The position numbers and the translations under genes are program-made. Of a DNA stretch of 64,000 nucleotides, positions 28,267 through 36,762 are shown piece after piece. Below the pieces are notes generated by a model, which did not search any database, had not been told where the DNA came from, and worked only from the letters and a program-made list of their open reading frames with translations. Location: NCBI RefSeq assembly GCF_016756395.1, contig NZ_AP018365.1, forward strand, positions 744,001 through 808,000, in the 5' to 3' direction. Source of the DNA: Streptomyces sp. SN-593. Lineage in GTDB: Bacteria > Actinomycetota > Actinomycetes > Streptomycetales > Streptomycetaceae. The stretch's first letter is position 1, and each line of letters starts with the position of its first letter.

Positions 28267-28886
28267 CCGAGCGCGCGTCCGGGCTCGATCCGGTGCGGCG
28301 CGCGGCGGTGGCCGGCCATGTGCTGGAGGTGCTGGCCCGGGCCTGCCCCGGCAGCCGGGCGGAGCTGCGCGGGTCGCTCGCGGTGGGCACGGCCGACCCG
28401 TACAGCGACATCGACGCCCTCTGGACGGTGCCGGACGACCGGTTCGGCGCGTGCGTGGACCGGGTCGGCGCGGTACTCGCCGAGGTGCGCCCGCTGATGG
28501 CGCTGCGCGGCGACCCCGACAGCGCCGACACCCCTGGTCGGCGGCTGCTTTTCGCGGCCTTCGAGGGGCTGCCGCCGTACTGGCGGCTGGACCTGGGCGT
28601 CGTCGCGGAGCCCGGCGCGGAGCCCACCGCGCCGCGCGTGCGGCACCCCTGGCGGCCGGCCGCCAGCGCGATCGCGGGCGGCGTCGGCGCGGTCAAGGCC
28701 CTGCACCGCGGCGACCCCGCGACCGCCCACGCCCTGCTGACGAGGGCCTACCCCCGCGTCGGCCTGCACGCGCGCCCCACCGGGACCTTCGCCGCCGACC
28801 TCGCCACCCTGGCGGACGCGGCCCTCGCCCTCGATCCCGGGCTCGCCCGCGAGGCCGCCGCCCTGACCGCGCTCCCGCTGCCCTGA
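28263..28886 (+). CDS. Minimal nucleotidyltransferase-fold protein
   Basis: A 207-residue protein whose N-terminal half has the nucleotidyltransferase signature GSLAVGTADPYSDIDALW at about residues 37-54, with the two metal-binding aspartates in the DID pair. The rest is an Ala-rich helical region resembling the substrate domain of aminoglycoside- or toxin-type nucleotidyltransferases. Acceptor is unknown. It begins at a GTG overlapping the YchJ-like stop (GTGA), so it is the second gene of a two-gene operon. It is not paired with a HEPN gene, which argues against a classical MNT-HEPN toxin pair. Confidence 0.75.
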   Translation: MTERASGLDPVRRAAVAGHVLEVLARACPGSRAELRGSLAVGTADPYSDIDALWTVPDDRFGACVDRVGAVLAEVRPLMALRGDPDSADTPGRRLLFAAFEGLPPYWRLDLGVVAEPGAEPTAPRVRHPWRPAASAIAGGVGAVKALHRGDPATAHALLTRAYPRVGLHARPTGTFAADLATLADAALALDPGLAREAAALTALPLP

Positions 28887-28930
28887 CCCGGCACGGCCGC
28901 CGGTGGCCCGCGCCGCGCCGGTCACCCAGG

Positions 28931-28991
28931 GCCTGTCCGGCGGCTCCCGCCTGGCTCACGGCGCCCGGCACGACCCGCCGGACAGACCCTA
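28931..28991. repeat. Palindromic intergenic repeat, also a likely bidirectional terminator
   Basis: AGGGCCTGTCCGGCGG at the left pairs with CCGCCGGACAGACCCT at the right (one mismatch), about 60 bp end to end. It lies between the nucleotidyltransferase gene and the convergent MFS gene, and its right edge overlaps the MFS stop codon. A half copy (CCGCCGGACAGCCCTTAG) occurs at 55714-55731 and again overlaps a stop codon. Confidence 0.7.
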
Positions 28992-30353
28992 GGCGATCGG
29001 GTCCCGGGCGTCGTAGTGGACGAAGGAGCGCTGGAAGAGGCCGACCAGCGTGATCGCGGTGATGCAGGCGAGTCCGCCGCCGACCACGGCCGCGGTCGGG
29101 GAGAACAGGTCGGACGCGGAGCCCGCCAGGAAGTCGCCCAGGCGGGGGCCGCCGACCACGACGACCAGGAAGACGCCCTGGAGCCGGCCGCGCATGTCGT
29201 CCGGCGCGGCGGACTGGAGCATCGTGTTGCGGAAGACCATGGACACGGTGTCGGCGCAGCCCGCGAGCGCGAGGAAGAACATGCCGAGCGGGAGGTCGCG
29301 GGTCAGCCCGAAGACGGCGACCGCCGCACCCCAGGAGCCGACGGCGACGAGCACCGCGAACCCCTGGCGGTTGACCCGGCCGAGCCATCCGGAGAAGACG
29401 CTGCCGACCAGCGCCCCGATCGCGGGCGCCGCGGCGAGCAGCCCGACCGTGCGGGTGTCCCCGCCGAACCAGAGCCCGGCGACCGCGGGGAACAGCACCC
29501 GGGGCTGCGCGAGCACCATGGCGGCGAGGTCGGAGACGAAGGTCGTCCGCAGGTTGGGCCGGGCAGCGAGGTAGCGCAGCCCCTCCACGACGGACGGCCT
29601 GCGCCGCGCGGCGCCCGCACCCGGCTCGCCCGGCAGCATCGCCGGCAGCCGCCACATCGCGTACAGGGAGGCGGTGAAGGCGGCCACGTCGATCAGGTAG
29701 GCGGCCTGGTAGCCCCAGAAGCCGACGAAGACGCCGCCGAGCATCGGCCCGGCCATCTGCCCGACCCCGCTGGACAGGGAGGCGAGCGCGTTGGCGGCGG
29801 GCAGCCGCGCGGGCGGCAGCAGCCTGGGGATCATGGACGAGCGGGCGGGCGAGTTCATCGCGAAGCACACCGCCTGGAGGGCGACGATCGTGTAGAGCGG
29901 CCACACCCGGTGCACGTGGGCGATCGCGACCACGGCGAGCGCGGCCGACAGCAGCAGGGCGCCGCTCGCGGAGGCCAGCCCGAGCCGGCGCCGGTCGACC
30001 GCGTCGGCGACCGCGCCGCCGTAGAGCCCGAAGACGATCAGCGGCACCAGGGAGCACAGACCGACCAGGCCGACGTAGAAGCTCGACCCGGTGATCGCGT
30101 AGACCTGGAGCGCCACCGCCATCGCGGTCATCTGCTGGCCTATGTAGGACACGGCGTTGCCGAACCACAGGCGCCGGAAGTCGGGGTGCTCCCGCAGCGG
30201 GGAGACGTCCGCGAGCAGGCGGGAGCGGCGGGGTGCGGGAACCGCGGGCGGCGCCGTACCGGCCTGCGCGGTGTCGACCGCGGTGGTGCCGGGCCCCGGG
30301 CCCGGGCCGGCGGAACCGGCGGCGTCGCTGCGGTCTTCTTCACTGTTGAGCAC
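28989..30353 (-). CDS. MFS exporter, EntS-like
   Basis: A 454-residue major facilitator of the siderophore-exporter-like group (DHA3). A Gly/Pro/Ala-rich cytoplasmic N-terminus of about 55 residues precedes HPDFRRLWFGNAVSYIGQQMTAMA, typical of this group. The loop between helices 2 and 3 reads GAVADAVDRRRL. NSPARSSMIPRLLP is the conserved loop before helix 5. About 10-12 membrane helices can be traced. The GTG at 30353 is the most likely start; longer forms add only Pro/Arg-rich residues. No siderophore biosynthesis gene is adjacent, so the exported substrate is unknown. Confidence 0.82.
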   Translation of the reverse strand: MLNSEEDRSDAAGSAGPGPGPGTTAVDTAQAGTAPPAVPAPRRSRLLADVSPLREHPDFRRLWFGNAVSYIGQQMTAMAVALQVYAITGSSFYVGLVGLCSLVPLIVFGLYGGAVADAVDRRRLGLASASGALLLSAALAVVAIAHVHRVWPLYTIVALQAVCFAMNSPARSSMIPRLLPPARLPAANALASLSSGVGQMAGPMLGGVFVGFWGYQAAYLIDVAAFTASLYAMWRLPAMLPGEPGAGAARRRPSVVEGLRYLAARPNLRTTFVSDLAAMVLAQPRVLFPAVAGLWFGGDTRTVGLLAAAPAIGALVGSVFSGWLGRVNRQGFAVLVAVGSWGAAVAVFGLTRDLPLGMFFLALAGCADTVSMVFRNTMLQSAAPDDMRGRLQGVFLVVVVGGPRLGDFLAGSASDLFSPTAAVVGGGLACITAITLVGLFQRSFVHYDARDPIA

Positions 30354-30706
30354 GCGAAACGGTAGCAACCGGCCGAGCCGGGCGGACCGGCGGGGCCCAC
30401 CGGGCGCGACAGCGGGCGCAAGGGTGACAGATTCCACCCGATTGGCGGATGCGTTTCGGAACCAGGTGGTGGCAGAGCGTGCGGCGGCATACGCTGACCG
30501 GGACGAACAGGCCGCCGGGGAAGTACCTGGCTCCGCGGCCCGTCCCGGAACCCGCCGCCGACTCGGCCGCGCGTCCGGCACCGGCATCAGGCGCCACCGC
30601 GTCCGCACCGCCCGACAGAGAAGGACTTCCCGCCGGGCGCCGTGACACGCGGAGAAGACCGGCCGCGTTCGGCGCTTCCGGACCACGCGACGCTAAGGAG
30701 TGCGCG
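30354..30706. other. 353-bp divergent intergenic region
   Basis: It separates the minus-strand MFS gene from the plus-strand 60-residue peptide gene. CATACGCT near 30488-30495 could be a -10 region for the peptide transcript, but no convincing -35 is seen. No palindrome or further gene is apparent. Confidence 0.35.
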
Positions 30707-30889
30707 GTGTCAACAGACGAGATCACCCGCTTGAAGACCGAGGACGGCCCGACCGGGCGCGACGGGGACGGAACGTCCCTGCTCGCACAGGAGCGCCCGT
30801 TGGACGCCTGGTCCCGGTGCGCGCCGATCCGGCTCGCCGGATACGAGGACGACCCCACCGAGACCCACATCCTGCGCAGCATCGACTGA
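30707..30889 (+). CDS. Orphan 60-residue acidic peptide
   Basis: A short soluble ORF starting GTG at 30707, 6 nt after a clear AAGGAG. The peptide starts VSTDEITRLKTEDG, is rich in Asp/Glu, has a single cysteine in DAWSRCAPIRLAG, and ends ETHILRSID. No signal peptide or membrane helix is seen. The layout (acidic first half, a lone-Cys segment, then a defined tail) resembles some RiPP precursor peptides, but no modification enzyme is nearby and the similarity is only general. A very strong terminator lies 61 nt after the stop, so it is expressed as its own transcript. I do not recognise the family. Confidence 0.6.
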   Translation: MSTDEITRLKTEDGPTGRDGDGTSLLAQERPLDAWSRCAPIRLAGYEDDPTETHILRSID

Positions 30890-30950
30890 CGGCCCCCGCG
30901 GGCCGCGGCGCACGCGCCGCCCCGCCCGGGCGACAGCCCCGGCGCGCACA

Positions 30951-30985
30951 GGGCCCGCCCCCGGACGACCTCCGGGGGCGGGCCC
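30951..30985 (+). terminator. Perfect 15-bp hairpin terminator after the 60-residue peptide gene
   Basis: GGGCCCGCCCCCGGA pairs perfectly with TCCGGGGGCGGGCCC around the loop CGACC. Confidence 0.85.
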
Positions 30986-31047
30986 GTCGTGCGGGCGGCG
31001 TGCGTGTCCGACGAACCGTCAGCACCCGCTCTCCCCAGGCACAACGC

Positions 31048-31071
31048 GCTTCCCGGCCGGCCCGGGGGTAT
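31048..31071 (+). promoter_or_regulatory. SigB-type promoter candidate for the DUF5133 gene
   Basis: GCTT (31048-31051), 14 nt, then GGGTAT (31066-31071), matching the streptomycete SigB pattern GNNT-N14-16-GGGTAY. The predicted leader is about 130 nt, rather long, so a second promoter is possible. Confidence 0.35.
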
Positions 31072-31207
31072 CCGGTCCACGCCATCGGTGTGACACGGGT
31101 CATGCACGGATCGACGTAAATCCGGTGTGAATTTCGCATGTTCGGGCCAGGACCGGGCAAACGGCGGTCGTGTGTGCCGATTTCTCCGACACCCGAGGAG
31201 CAAACCT

Positions 31208-31483
31208 ATGCTGATGGCCCACCCGACCGTCCTGCGCAACCTGGTGGAACGTTACGAGGCGCTCCGCGCCGCCGTCGACCGGGGGAACGTGGACGGTTCG
31301 GAGCGTGCGGAGGGCGTCGACCCCCTGACACGGCAGCAGTTGCAGGACACGATGTACACGCTGTGCGTCTCGACCGGCACCCGGGAGATCGGGGCCGCAC
31401 TCGCGGCAGCACACCGGCACCTGGACACGATCGCGGTCGAGACGTTCGAGACGGCCCCGGTGGCCGACGCCAGCGCGGCCTGA
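31208..31483 (+). CDS. DUF5133-family protein
   Basis: A 91-residue soluble protein. It opens LMAHPTVLRNLVERYEALRAAV and contains LQDTMYTLCVSTGTREIGAALAAAH, the conserved core of DUF5133 proteins found in many copies in streptomycetes. Function is unknown; two-helix and Cys-Val-Ser-Thr-Gly signatures are the only constant parts. The ATG at 31208 follows GAGGAG; a second ATG two codons later is equally placed. A SigB-like promoter is possible upstream. Confidence 0.82.
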   Translation: MLMAHPTVLRNLVERYEALRAAVDRGNVDGSERAEGVDPLTRQQLQDTMYTLCVSTGTREIGAALAAAHRHLDTIAVETFETAPVADASAA

Positions 31484-32092
31484 GCACCGCCCGCCGCGCA
31501 CCGGTCCGGACGACCGCCGACCGCTGACGGCCCGGATCACCCCCACGCAGCACCTCGCCTCCTTCACCACCCGAAGCACCTGAAGCACCTCATCACCTGA
31601 ACGACGTCTGAAGCACCGACCGGACGACGGAGTACCGGACGGCGACCCCGCGGGTGCGGGTCGCGTTCGTACGCGCGACCCGCCGCCCGCGCCCGACATT
31701 CCTCGCCATCCCCCCGCATCCCCGCTCGGAGCCTCCGCGCGCCCGCGCCCGGCCCTCGTACGGCCTACAGGGCGGTCGACGCCCGTTCCCGGGTCCCGCA
31801 GCGCCTCCGCGGACACCGGCACCCTCACGGGGCGCACCGTCGGCGATGCGCCCCTCCCCCGCACGGCACCCGGCGTCCCGCCGCACCGCGCTTCCGCGTG
31901 CCGCGCCGTTGACCAGGCACTTCACGGTCCGACCCGGGCGGTACGCCCTTAGCGGCCGCACTCGCGGTACGCCAGTGCACGGTCACCCGTTGGGGTGAAA
32001 CAACGGGCGGACGTGACTCGATTGGCCGTGTCGCGCGTTGTCATCGGTGCGGGCGTAGGGCTCGCCATGTTTTCCCGGAAGGCAGTGAGCGA
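31484..32092. other. 609-bp non-coding region before the chaplin gene
   Basis: No credible gene; the open frames are Arg/Pro-rich with no ribosome site. Short direct repeats of GAAGCACCT occur at about 31572-31617. An inverted repeat GCGACCC...GGGTCGC lies at about 31640-31662. The right end carries the chaplin promoter. Confidence 0.45.
32012..32041 (+). promoter_or_regulatory. BldN-type promoter candidate for the chaplin gene
   Basis: CGTGAC (32012-32017), 18 nt, then CGTTGT (32036-32041). This resembles the sigma-BldN consensus (CGTAAC, about 16 nt, CGTTGA) known for chaplin genes. The distance to the ATG gives a leader of about 45 nt. Confidence 0.45.
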
Positions 32093-32875
32093 ATGAACAG
32101 GGTCGCCCGAAAGGGACTGGTCACGGCGATGGTCGCGGGCGGTGTGCTCGCCTCCGCCGGGGCCGCGCAGGCCGACTCCGCCGCCGGCGGCGTGAGCGCG
32201 GGCTCGCCGGGCGTCCTGTCCGGGAACTCGGTGCAGGTGCCGGTGCACGTCCCGGTGAACGTGTGCGGGAACACGGTCGACGTGGTCGGCCTGCTCAATC
32301 CGGCGATGGGCAACACCTGCGCGAACACCTCCTCGGCCGCGCCGACGACGGCCGGGGCCGCCACGGCGCCGCGGGGCGCCGGCCCGTCCGCGACCGCCGC
32401 CGGCACGGGTCGGCACGCGGGGAAGGCGGCCGACGAGTCCGGCGACCCCGGCTCCCGCTCCTCCGGCGGCGCCCACGCGGCGGACCGCACCGCCGGCTCC
32501 CCGGGCGTGCTGTCCGGCAACTCCCTCCAGTTGCCCGTCGACGTCCCGATCAACATCTCCGGCAACTCGGTGAACGTCGTGGGGATCGGCAACCCCGCCT
32601 CCGGCAACACCGCGGTCAACAGCAGCCCGCCGGTGCGCACCACCACGCCCCCGCCGCCGGCCCACCAGCCGGTCCCCGCGCCGCCGAACGAGATGGTGGA
32701 CACCGCCGACGCCTCGGCCCTGCCGTCCCTCGCGCACACCGGCGCCGACGGCCTGGGCTGGACCGCGGGCGCGAGTGCCGCGCTGCTGCTCGGCGGCGCG
32801 CTCCTCTACCGCAGGGCGCGCCCCTCGGCCCGGACCGCCGCCGCGGCGGGGCCGGTCGGCGCCGGCACGCGCTGA
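32093..32875 (+). CDS. Long chaplin with two chaplin domains and LAHTG sorting signal
   Basis: A 260-residue hydrophobic surface protein of the ChpA-C type. Long chaplins are anchored to the wall by class E sortase and help to build the amyloid coat of aerial hyphae and spores. Sec signal to about residue 28. Chaplin domain 1 (about 33-75; GSPGVLSGNSVQVPVHVPVNVCGNTVDVVG) keeps both conserved cysteines. Domain 2 (about 139-183) has NISGNSVNVVG and GNTAVN instead, so it lacks both. A Thr/Pro linker, LAHTG, a hydrophobic helix and RRAR tail follow. The ATG at 32093 lies 3 nt after GTGAGCG, a weak ribosome site. A BldN-like promoter precedes it. Confidence 0.93.
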   Translation: MNRVARKGLVTAMVAGGVLASAGAAQADSAAGGVSAGSPGVLSGNSVQVPVHVPVNVCGNTVDVVGLLNPAMGNTCANTSSAAPTTAGAATAPRGAGPSATAAGTGRHAGKAADESGDPGSRSSGGAHAADRTAGSPGVLSGNSLQLPVDVPINISGNSVNVVGIGNPASGNTAVNSSPPVRTTTPPPPAHQPVPAPPNEMVDTADASALPSLAHTGADGLGWTAGASAALLLGGALLYRRARPSARTAAAAGPVGAGTR

Positions 32876-33126
32876 GCCCCGGCACGCGCCGGCCGACGGT
32901 CGCCGGCCGGCGGTCCCCCCTCCTCGGGCCGCCGGCCGGTCAACTCCTCACCCGCGCCCGCGAGCTGGGACGCTCCCACCTGGACCGTTCCCGGCGCGGC
33001 TCCTCACGTCCAGCCTCTAGGGTGTGTGCGCACCCGCACGCCCGCTTCAGCGCCGAAGCCGGCCCGTGCCCGTCTCGCACACCTCTGCCGCGTCACCGCG
33101 AAGCCGTGATTCCGAGGAGCCCCGCA

Positions 33127-34893
33127 ATGGCGTTGCCGCAAGGCGCGCTCAGCCACCGCTACCGTGGCGAGCACCCCCTCCGTACCCTCCTCTACCTCTT
33201 CCACCCCGACCGGCGCCGCGTCGCCGTCGCCGTCGCCGCCTTCCTCGCCAAGCACGCCCCCGTCTGGCTGCTGCCACTGGTCACCGCCAACATCGTGGAC
33301 GTCGTGGTCCGCCACGAGCCGATCTCCGTCCTGTGGTGGAACTCCGCGGTGCTGCTGGTGATCCTCGTGCTCAACCTGCCGTTGCACCTGACCTACGTGC
33401 ACCACATGCAGGGCTCGATCCGGCGCACCGGCACCCGGCTGCGCAGCGCACTGTGCCACCGGATGCAGCAGTTGTCGATCGGGTACCACTCCCGGGTCAG
33501 CGCCGGGGTGCTCCAGGCCAAGGTGATCAGGGACGTCGAGACCATCGAGACCGCGGCCCAGCAGACCGCGGACAACGGTCTCGCCTCGATCGCCACCCTC
33601 TCCGGCGGGCTGGTGGTCATCGGCGTCCAGGCACCCGCCTTCCTGCCGGTCTACCTGGTCGTGGTGCCCGCCTCCGCGGTGCTGGTGGTCAAGCTGCGCC
33701 GCCGGCTGAAGGACCGCAACGAACTGTTCCGGCAGCAGGTCGAGCAACTGTCCTCACGGGTCGGCGAGATGACCACGCTCATCCCGATCACCCGGGCGCA
33801 CGGCCTGGAGGGCACCGCACTGCACCGGATGGACCGCACCCTGGGCGAGGTGCTGCACGCCGGGCTGCGCCTGGACCGGCTCAACGGCTGGTTCGGCTCG
33901 ATCGCCTGGATCCTGCTGAACGCGATCGGCGTCGCCTGCCTGGCCGGCTCCGCGCTGGTGGCGTACTACGGCTGGCTGGACGTCACCCCGGGCACCGTGG
34001 TGATGCTCGCCGCGTACTTCTCCAGCCTCACCGCGTCGGTGACCACGCTGCTGACCCTCGCCCCGCAGATCGGCAAGGGCCTGGAGTCGGTGCGCTCGAT
34101 CGGCGAGGTGCTCCAGGCCCCCGACCTGGAGCAGAACGACGGAAAGGCCGAGGTCACCGGCGTGGTGGGCCGGTTCGTGTTCCAGGACGTGCAGCTGACC
34201 TATCCCGAGGGCGACCGCCCGTCCCTGGACGGGTTCGACCTCGACGTGCGGCCGGGCGAGACGATCGCGCTGGTCGGCGGTTCGGGCGCCGGCAAGTCCA
34301 CGGTGCTCAACCTGGTGATCGGCTTCCTGCGGCCCACCCGCGGCCGCATCCTGCTGGACGGCGTCGACATGGAGTCACTCGACCTGCGCGACTACCGCAG
34401 CCACCTGTCGGTGGTGCCGCAGGAGTCGATCCTCTTCGAGGGCAGCGTGCGGGACAACGTCACCTACGGCATGACCGGCGTCCCCGACGACCGGGTGCGC
34501 GCCGCGCTGCGGGACGCCAACGCGATGGAGTTCGTCGAGCGGATGCCGGCCGGCCTGGACACGGTGGTCGGTGAGCGCGGCGCCCGGCTGTCCGGCGGGC
34601 AGAAGCAGCGGCTCGCCATCGCGCGGGCGCTCATCCGCGACCCGCGGGTGCTGGTGCTCGACGAGGCGACCTCCGCGCTGGACTCCCGCTCGGAGGCGCT
34701 GGTGCAGCAGGCGCTCGGCCGCCTGGTCAAGGGCCGTACGGTCTTCGTCGTCGCGCACCGGCTGTCCACGATCCGCAACGCCGACCGGATCGTGGTGATG
34801 GACGAGGGCCGGATCGTGGAGGTCGGCTCGCACGCCGAACTGCTGCGCCGCGGCGGTGCGTACGCGGGGCTCCAGGCCGCTCAGCTCGCCTGA
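33127..34893 (+). CDS. ABC exporter, fused membrane-ATPase half transporter
   Basis: A 588-residue type IV (exporter) ABC protein with six membrane helices in residues 25-320 and one nucleotide-binding domain after about 340. Walker A is GGSGAGKST. The Q-loop is VVPQESILFEG, the ABC signature is LSGGQKQRLAIARAL, Walker B is VLVLDEATSALD and the switch histidine lies in VAHRLSTIRNADR. As a half-transporter it should act as a homodimer, since no partner gene is adjacent. Substrate may be a lipid, peptide or drug. The ATG at 33127 follows GAGGAG. The gene follows the chaplin by 251 bp and is convergent with pgm. Confidence 0.9.
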   Translation: MALPQGALSHRYRGEHPLRTLLYLFHPDRRRVAVAVAAFLAKHAPVWLLPLVTANIVDVVVRHEPISVLWWNSAVLLVILVLNLPLHLTYVHHMQGSIRRTGTRLRSALCHRMQQLSIGYHSRVSAGVLQAKVIRDVETIETAAQQTADNGLASIATLSGGLVVIGVQAPAFLPVYLVVVPASAVLVVKLRRRLKDRNELFRQQVEQLSSRVGEMTTLIPITRAHGLEGTALHRMDRTLGEVLHAGLRLDRLNGWFGSIAWILLNAIGVACLAGSALVAYYGWLDVTPGTVVMLAAYFSSLTASVTTLLTLAPQIGKGLESVRSIGEVLQAPDLEQNDGKAEVTGVVGRFVFQDVQLTYPEGDRPSLDGFDLDVRPGETIALVGGSGAGKSTVLNLVIGFLRPTRGRILLDGVDMESLDLRDYRSHLSVVPQESILFEGSVRDNVTYGMTGVPDDRVRAALRDANAMEFVERMPAGLDTVVGERGARLSGGQKQRLAIARALIRDPRVLVLDEATSALDSRSEALVQQALGRLVKGRTVFVVAHRLSTIRNADRIVVMDEGRIVEVGSHAELLRRGGAYAGLQAAQLA

Positions 34894-34898
34894 GGCAC

Positions 34899-34936
34899 GG
34901 TGGGGCGGGCCGGGCCCGGGCCCGGTCCGCCCCACC
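34899..34936. terminator. Shared 19-bp hairpin between ABC exporter and pgm
   Basis: Positions 34899-34917 and 34918-34936 are inverted complements with one G-U pair. It sits midway between the convergent stops and should terminate both transcripts. Confidence 0.85.
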
Positions 34937-34953
34937 GCCGCGCCGGCGGGCCG

Positions 34954-36594
34954 TCAGCCGCCGAGCACGCCGGAGACCATCGCCTTGGCCTCCTCCTGCA
35001 CCCGGGCCAGGTGCTCGGGGCCCTGGAAGGACTCGGCGTAGACCTTGTAGACGTCCTCGGTGCCGGACGGGCGCGCGGCGAACCAGGCGCTGTCCGTGCT
35101 GACCTTGATGCCGCCGAGCGGGGCGCCGTTGCCGGGCGCCTCGGTGAGCACGGCGGTGACCGGCTCGCCGGCGAGTTCGCGGGCGGGCACCTGGTCGGGC
35201 GACAGCTTGGCCAGCAGCGCCTTCTGCTCCCGGTCGGCGGGCGCGTCGATCCGGGCGTAGGCGGGCGTGCCGAACCGGCCGGTCAGGTCGGCGTAGTGCG
35301 CGGAGGGGCTGCGGCCGGTGACGGCGGTGATCTCGGCGGCGAGCAGCGCCAGCAGGATGCCGTCCTTGTCCGTGGTCCAGACGCCGCCGTCGCGGCGCAG
35401 GAAGGACGCGCCGGCGGACTCCTCCCCGCCGAAGGCGAGGGTGCCGCCGAGCAGTCCGTCCACGAACCACTTGAAGCCGACCGGCACCTCGGTGAGGGTG
35501 CGGCCGAGTCCGGCCACCACCTTGTCGATCATCGAGGAGGAGACCAGGGTCTTGCCGACGGCCAGGTCGCGGCCCCACTGCTCGCGGTGCCCGGCTAGGT
35601 AGTCGATCGCCACCGCCAGGTAGTGGTTGGGGTTCATCAGGCCGCCGTCGGGGGTGACGATGCCGTGCCGGTCGGCGTCCGCGTCGTTGCCGGTGGCGAC
35701 GGCGTACTCGTCCTTGCGGGCGATCAGCGACGCCATGGCGTACGGCGAGGAGCAGTCCATGCGGATCCTGCCGTCCCAGTCCAGCGTCATGAACCGCCAG
35801 GTCGGGTCGGCGTACGGGTTGACCACGGTCAGGTCGAGGCCGTGGCGTTCGGCGATCGCGCCCCAGTAGCCGACGGACGCGCCGCCCAGCGGGTCGGCCC
35901 CGATCCGCACCCCGGCGCGGCGCACCGCGTCCAGGTCGAGCACGTTCGGCAGGTCGTCGACGTAGCCGCCGAGGAAGTCGTGCCGGCCGGTGGTGTCGGC
36001 GGCCAGCGCCCGCGCGTAGGGGATGCGGCGCACCTCCCGCAGCCCGTCGGCGATGAGCGCGTTGGCGCGGTCCTGGATCCACCCGGTGGCGTCGGAGCCG
36101 GCGGGGCCGCCGGCGGGCGGGTTGTACTTGAACCCGCCGTCACGCGGCGGGTTGTGCGACGGGGTCACCACGACGCCGTCGGCGAGGCCGGTGGTGCGCC
36201 CCCGGTTGTGGGTGAGGATCGCGTGCGAGACGGCCGGGGTCGGGGTGTAGCCGTCGGCGGCGTCGACCAGGACGCGCACGCCGTTGGCGGCGAACACCTC
36301 CAGCGCGGTGACGCGGGCGGGTTCGGAGAGCGCGTGCGTGTCGGCGCCGAGGAACAGCGGTCCGTCGGTGCCCTGCGCGGCGCGGTACTCGCAGATGGCC
36401 TGGCTGGTGGCGGCGATGTGGTCCTCGTTGAACGCGGTGTCCAGCGCCGAACCGCGGTGGCCGGAGGTGCCGAACGCCACCCGCTGCCCGGGCTCGCCCG
36501 GGTCGGGGTGCAGGGCGTAGTACGCGGTGACCAGCCGGGGTACGTCGACCAGGTCCTCCGGACGGGCGGGGGTTCCGGCACGCTCGTGCGGCAT
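34954..36594 (-). CDS. pgm: Phosphoglucomutase (alpha-D-glucose phosphate-specific)
   Basis: A 546-residue cytoplasmic enzyme interconverting glucose-1-phosphate and glucose-6-phosphate, which supplies glycogen, trehalose and nucleotide-sugar synthesis. The phosphoserine loop [11 protein letters not shown] gives Ser146. The metal loop is [10 protein letters not shown], the sugar-binding loop is [11 protein letters not shown], and the phosphate-binding loop is [16 protein letters not shown]. Length and Ser position equal those of the E. coli Pgm type. The ATG at 36594 follows AAGGAG. The gene stands alone between a shared terminator and a divergent MFS gene. Confidence 0.96.
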   Translation of the reverse strand: MPHERAGTPARPEDLVDVPRLVTAYYALHPDPGEPGQRVAFGTSGHRGSALDTAFNEDHIAATSQAICEYRAAQGTDGPLFLGADTHALSEPARVTALEVFAANGVRVLVDAADGYTPTPAVSHAILTHNRGRTTGLADGVVVTPSHNPPRDGGFKYNPPAGGPAGSDATGWIQDRANALIADGLREVRRIPYARALAADTTGRHDFLGGYVDDLPNVLDLDAVRRAGVRIGADPLGGASVGYWGAIAERHGLDLTVVNPYADPTWRFMTLDWDGRIRMDCSSPYAMASLIARKDEYAVATGNDADADRHGIVTPDGGLMNPNHYLAVAIDYLAGHREQWGRDLAVGKTLVSSSMIDKVVAGLGRTLTEVPVGFKWFVDGLLGGTLAFGGEESAGASFLRRDGGVWTTDKDGILLALLAAEITAVTGRSPSAHYADLTGRFGTPAYARIDAPADREQKALLAKLSPDQVPARELAGEPVTAVLTEAPGNGAPLGGIKVSTDSAWFAARPSGTEDVYKVYAESFQGPEHLARVQEEAKAMVSGVLGG

Positions 36595-36762
36595 CCTGCA
36601 CTCCTTCTCGCTGCTGGCTGTCGTGGGGGGTGGCCTGACCTGCCCGTCCATTCTCGCCCGCCGGGCCCGCCGGGCCGACACGGCCCCGCCGCGGGTCCCG
36701 CATCCGCCCGCCGGGCCTACGATGGTGACGCTCCGGCGGGTGCCGGACGGGAGGCGGAGGCG

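Noticed and set aside
28263..28886. MNT-HEPN toxin-antitoxin pair
   Set aside because: Only the nucleotidyltransferase fold is present; the coupled neighbour is a YchJ-like SEC-C protein, not a HEPN protein.
31654..31998. Open frame of 114 codons upstream of the chaplin gene
   Set aside because: Arg/Pro-rich, no ribosome site and no similarity; it also overlaps the AT-shift near the chaplin promoter.
32093..34893. Chaplin and ABC exporter as one operon in which the exporter secretes the chaplin
   Set aside because: The chaplin has a normal Sec signal, the gap is 251 bp, and the exporter has its own ribosome site and no specificity for surface proteins.
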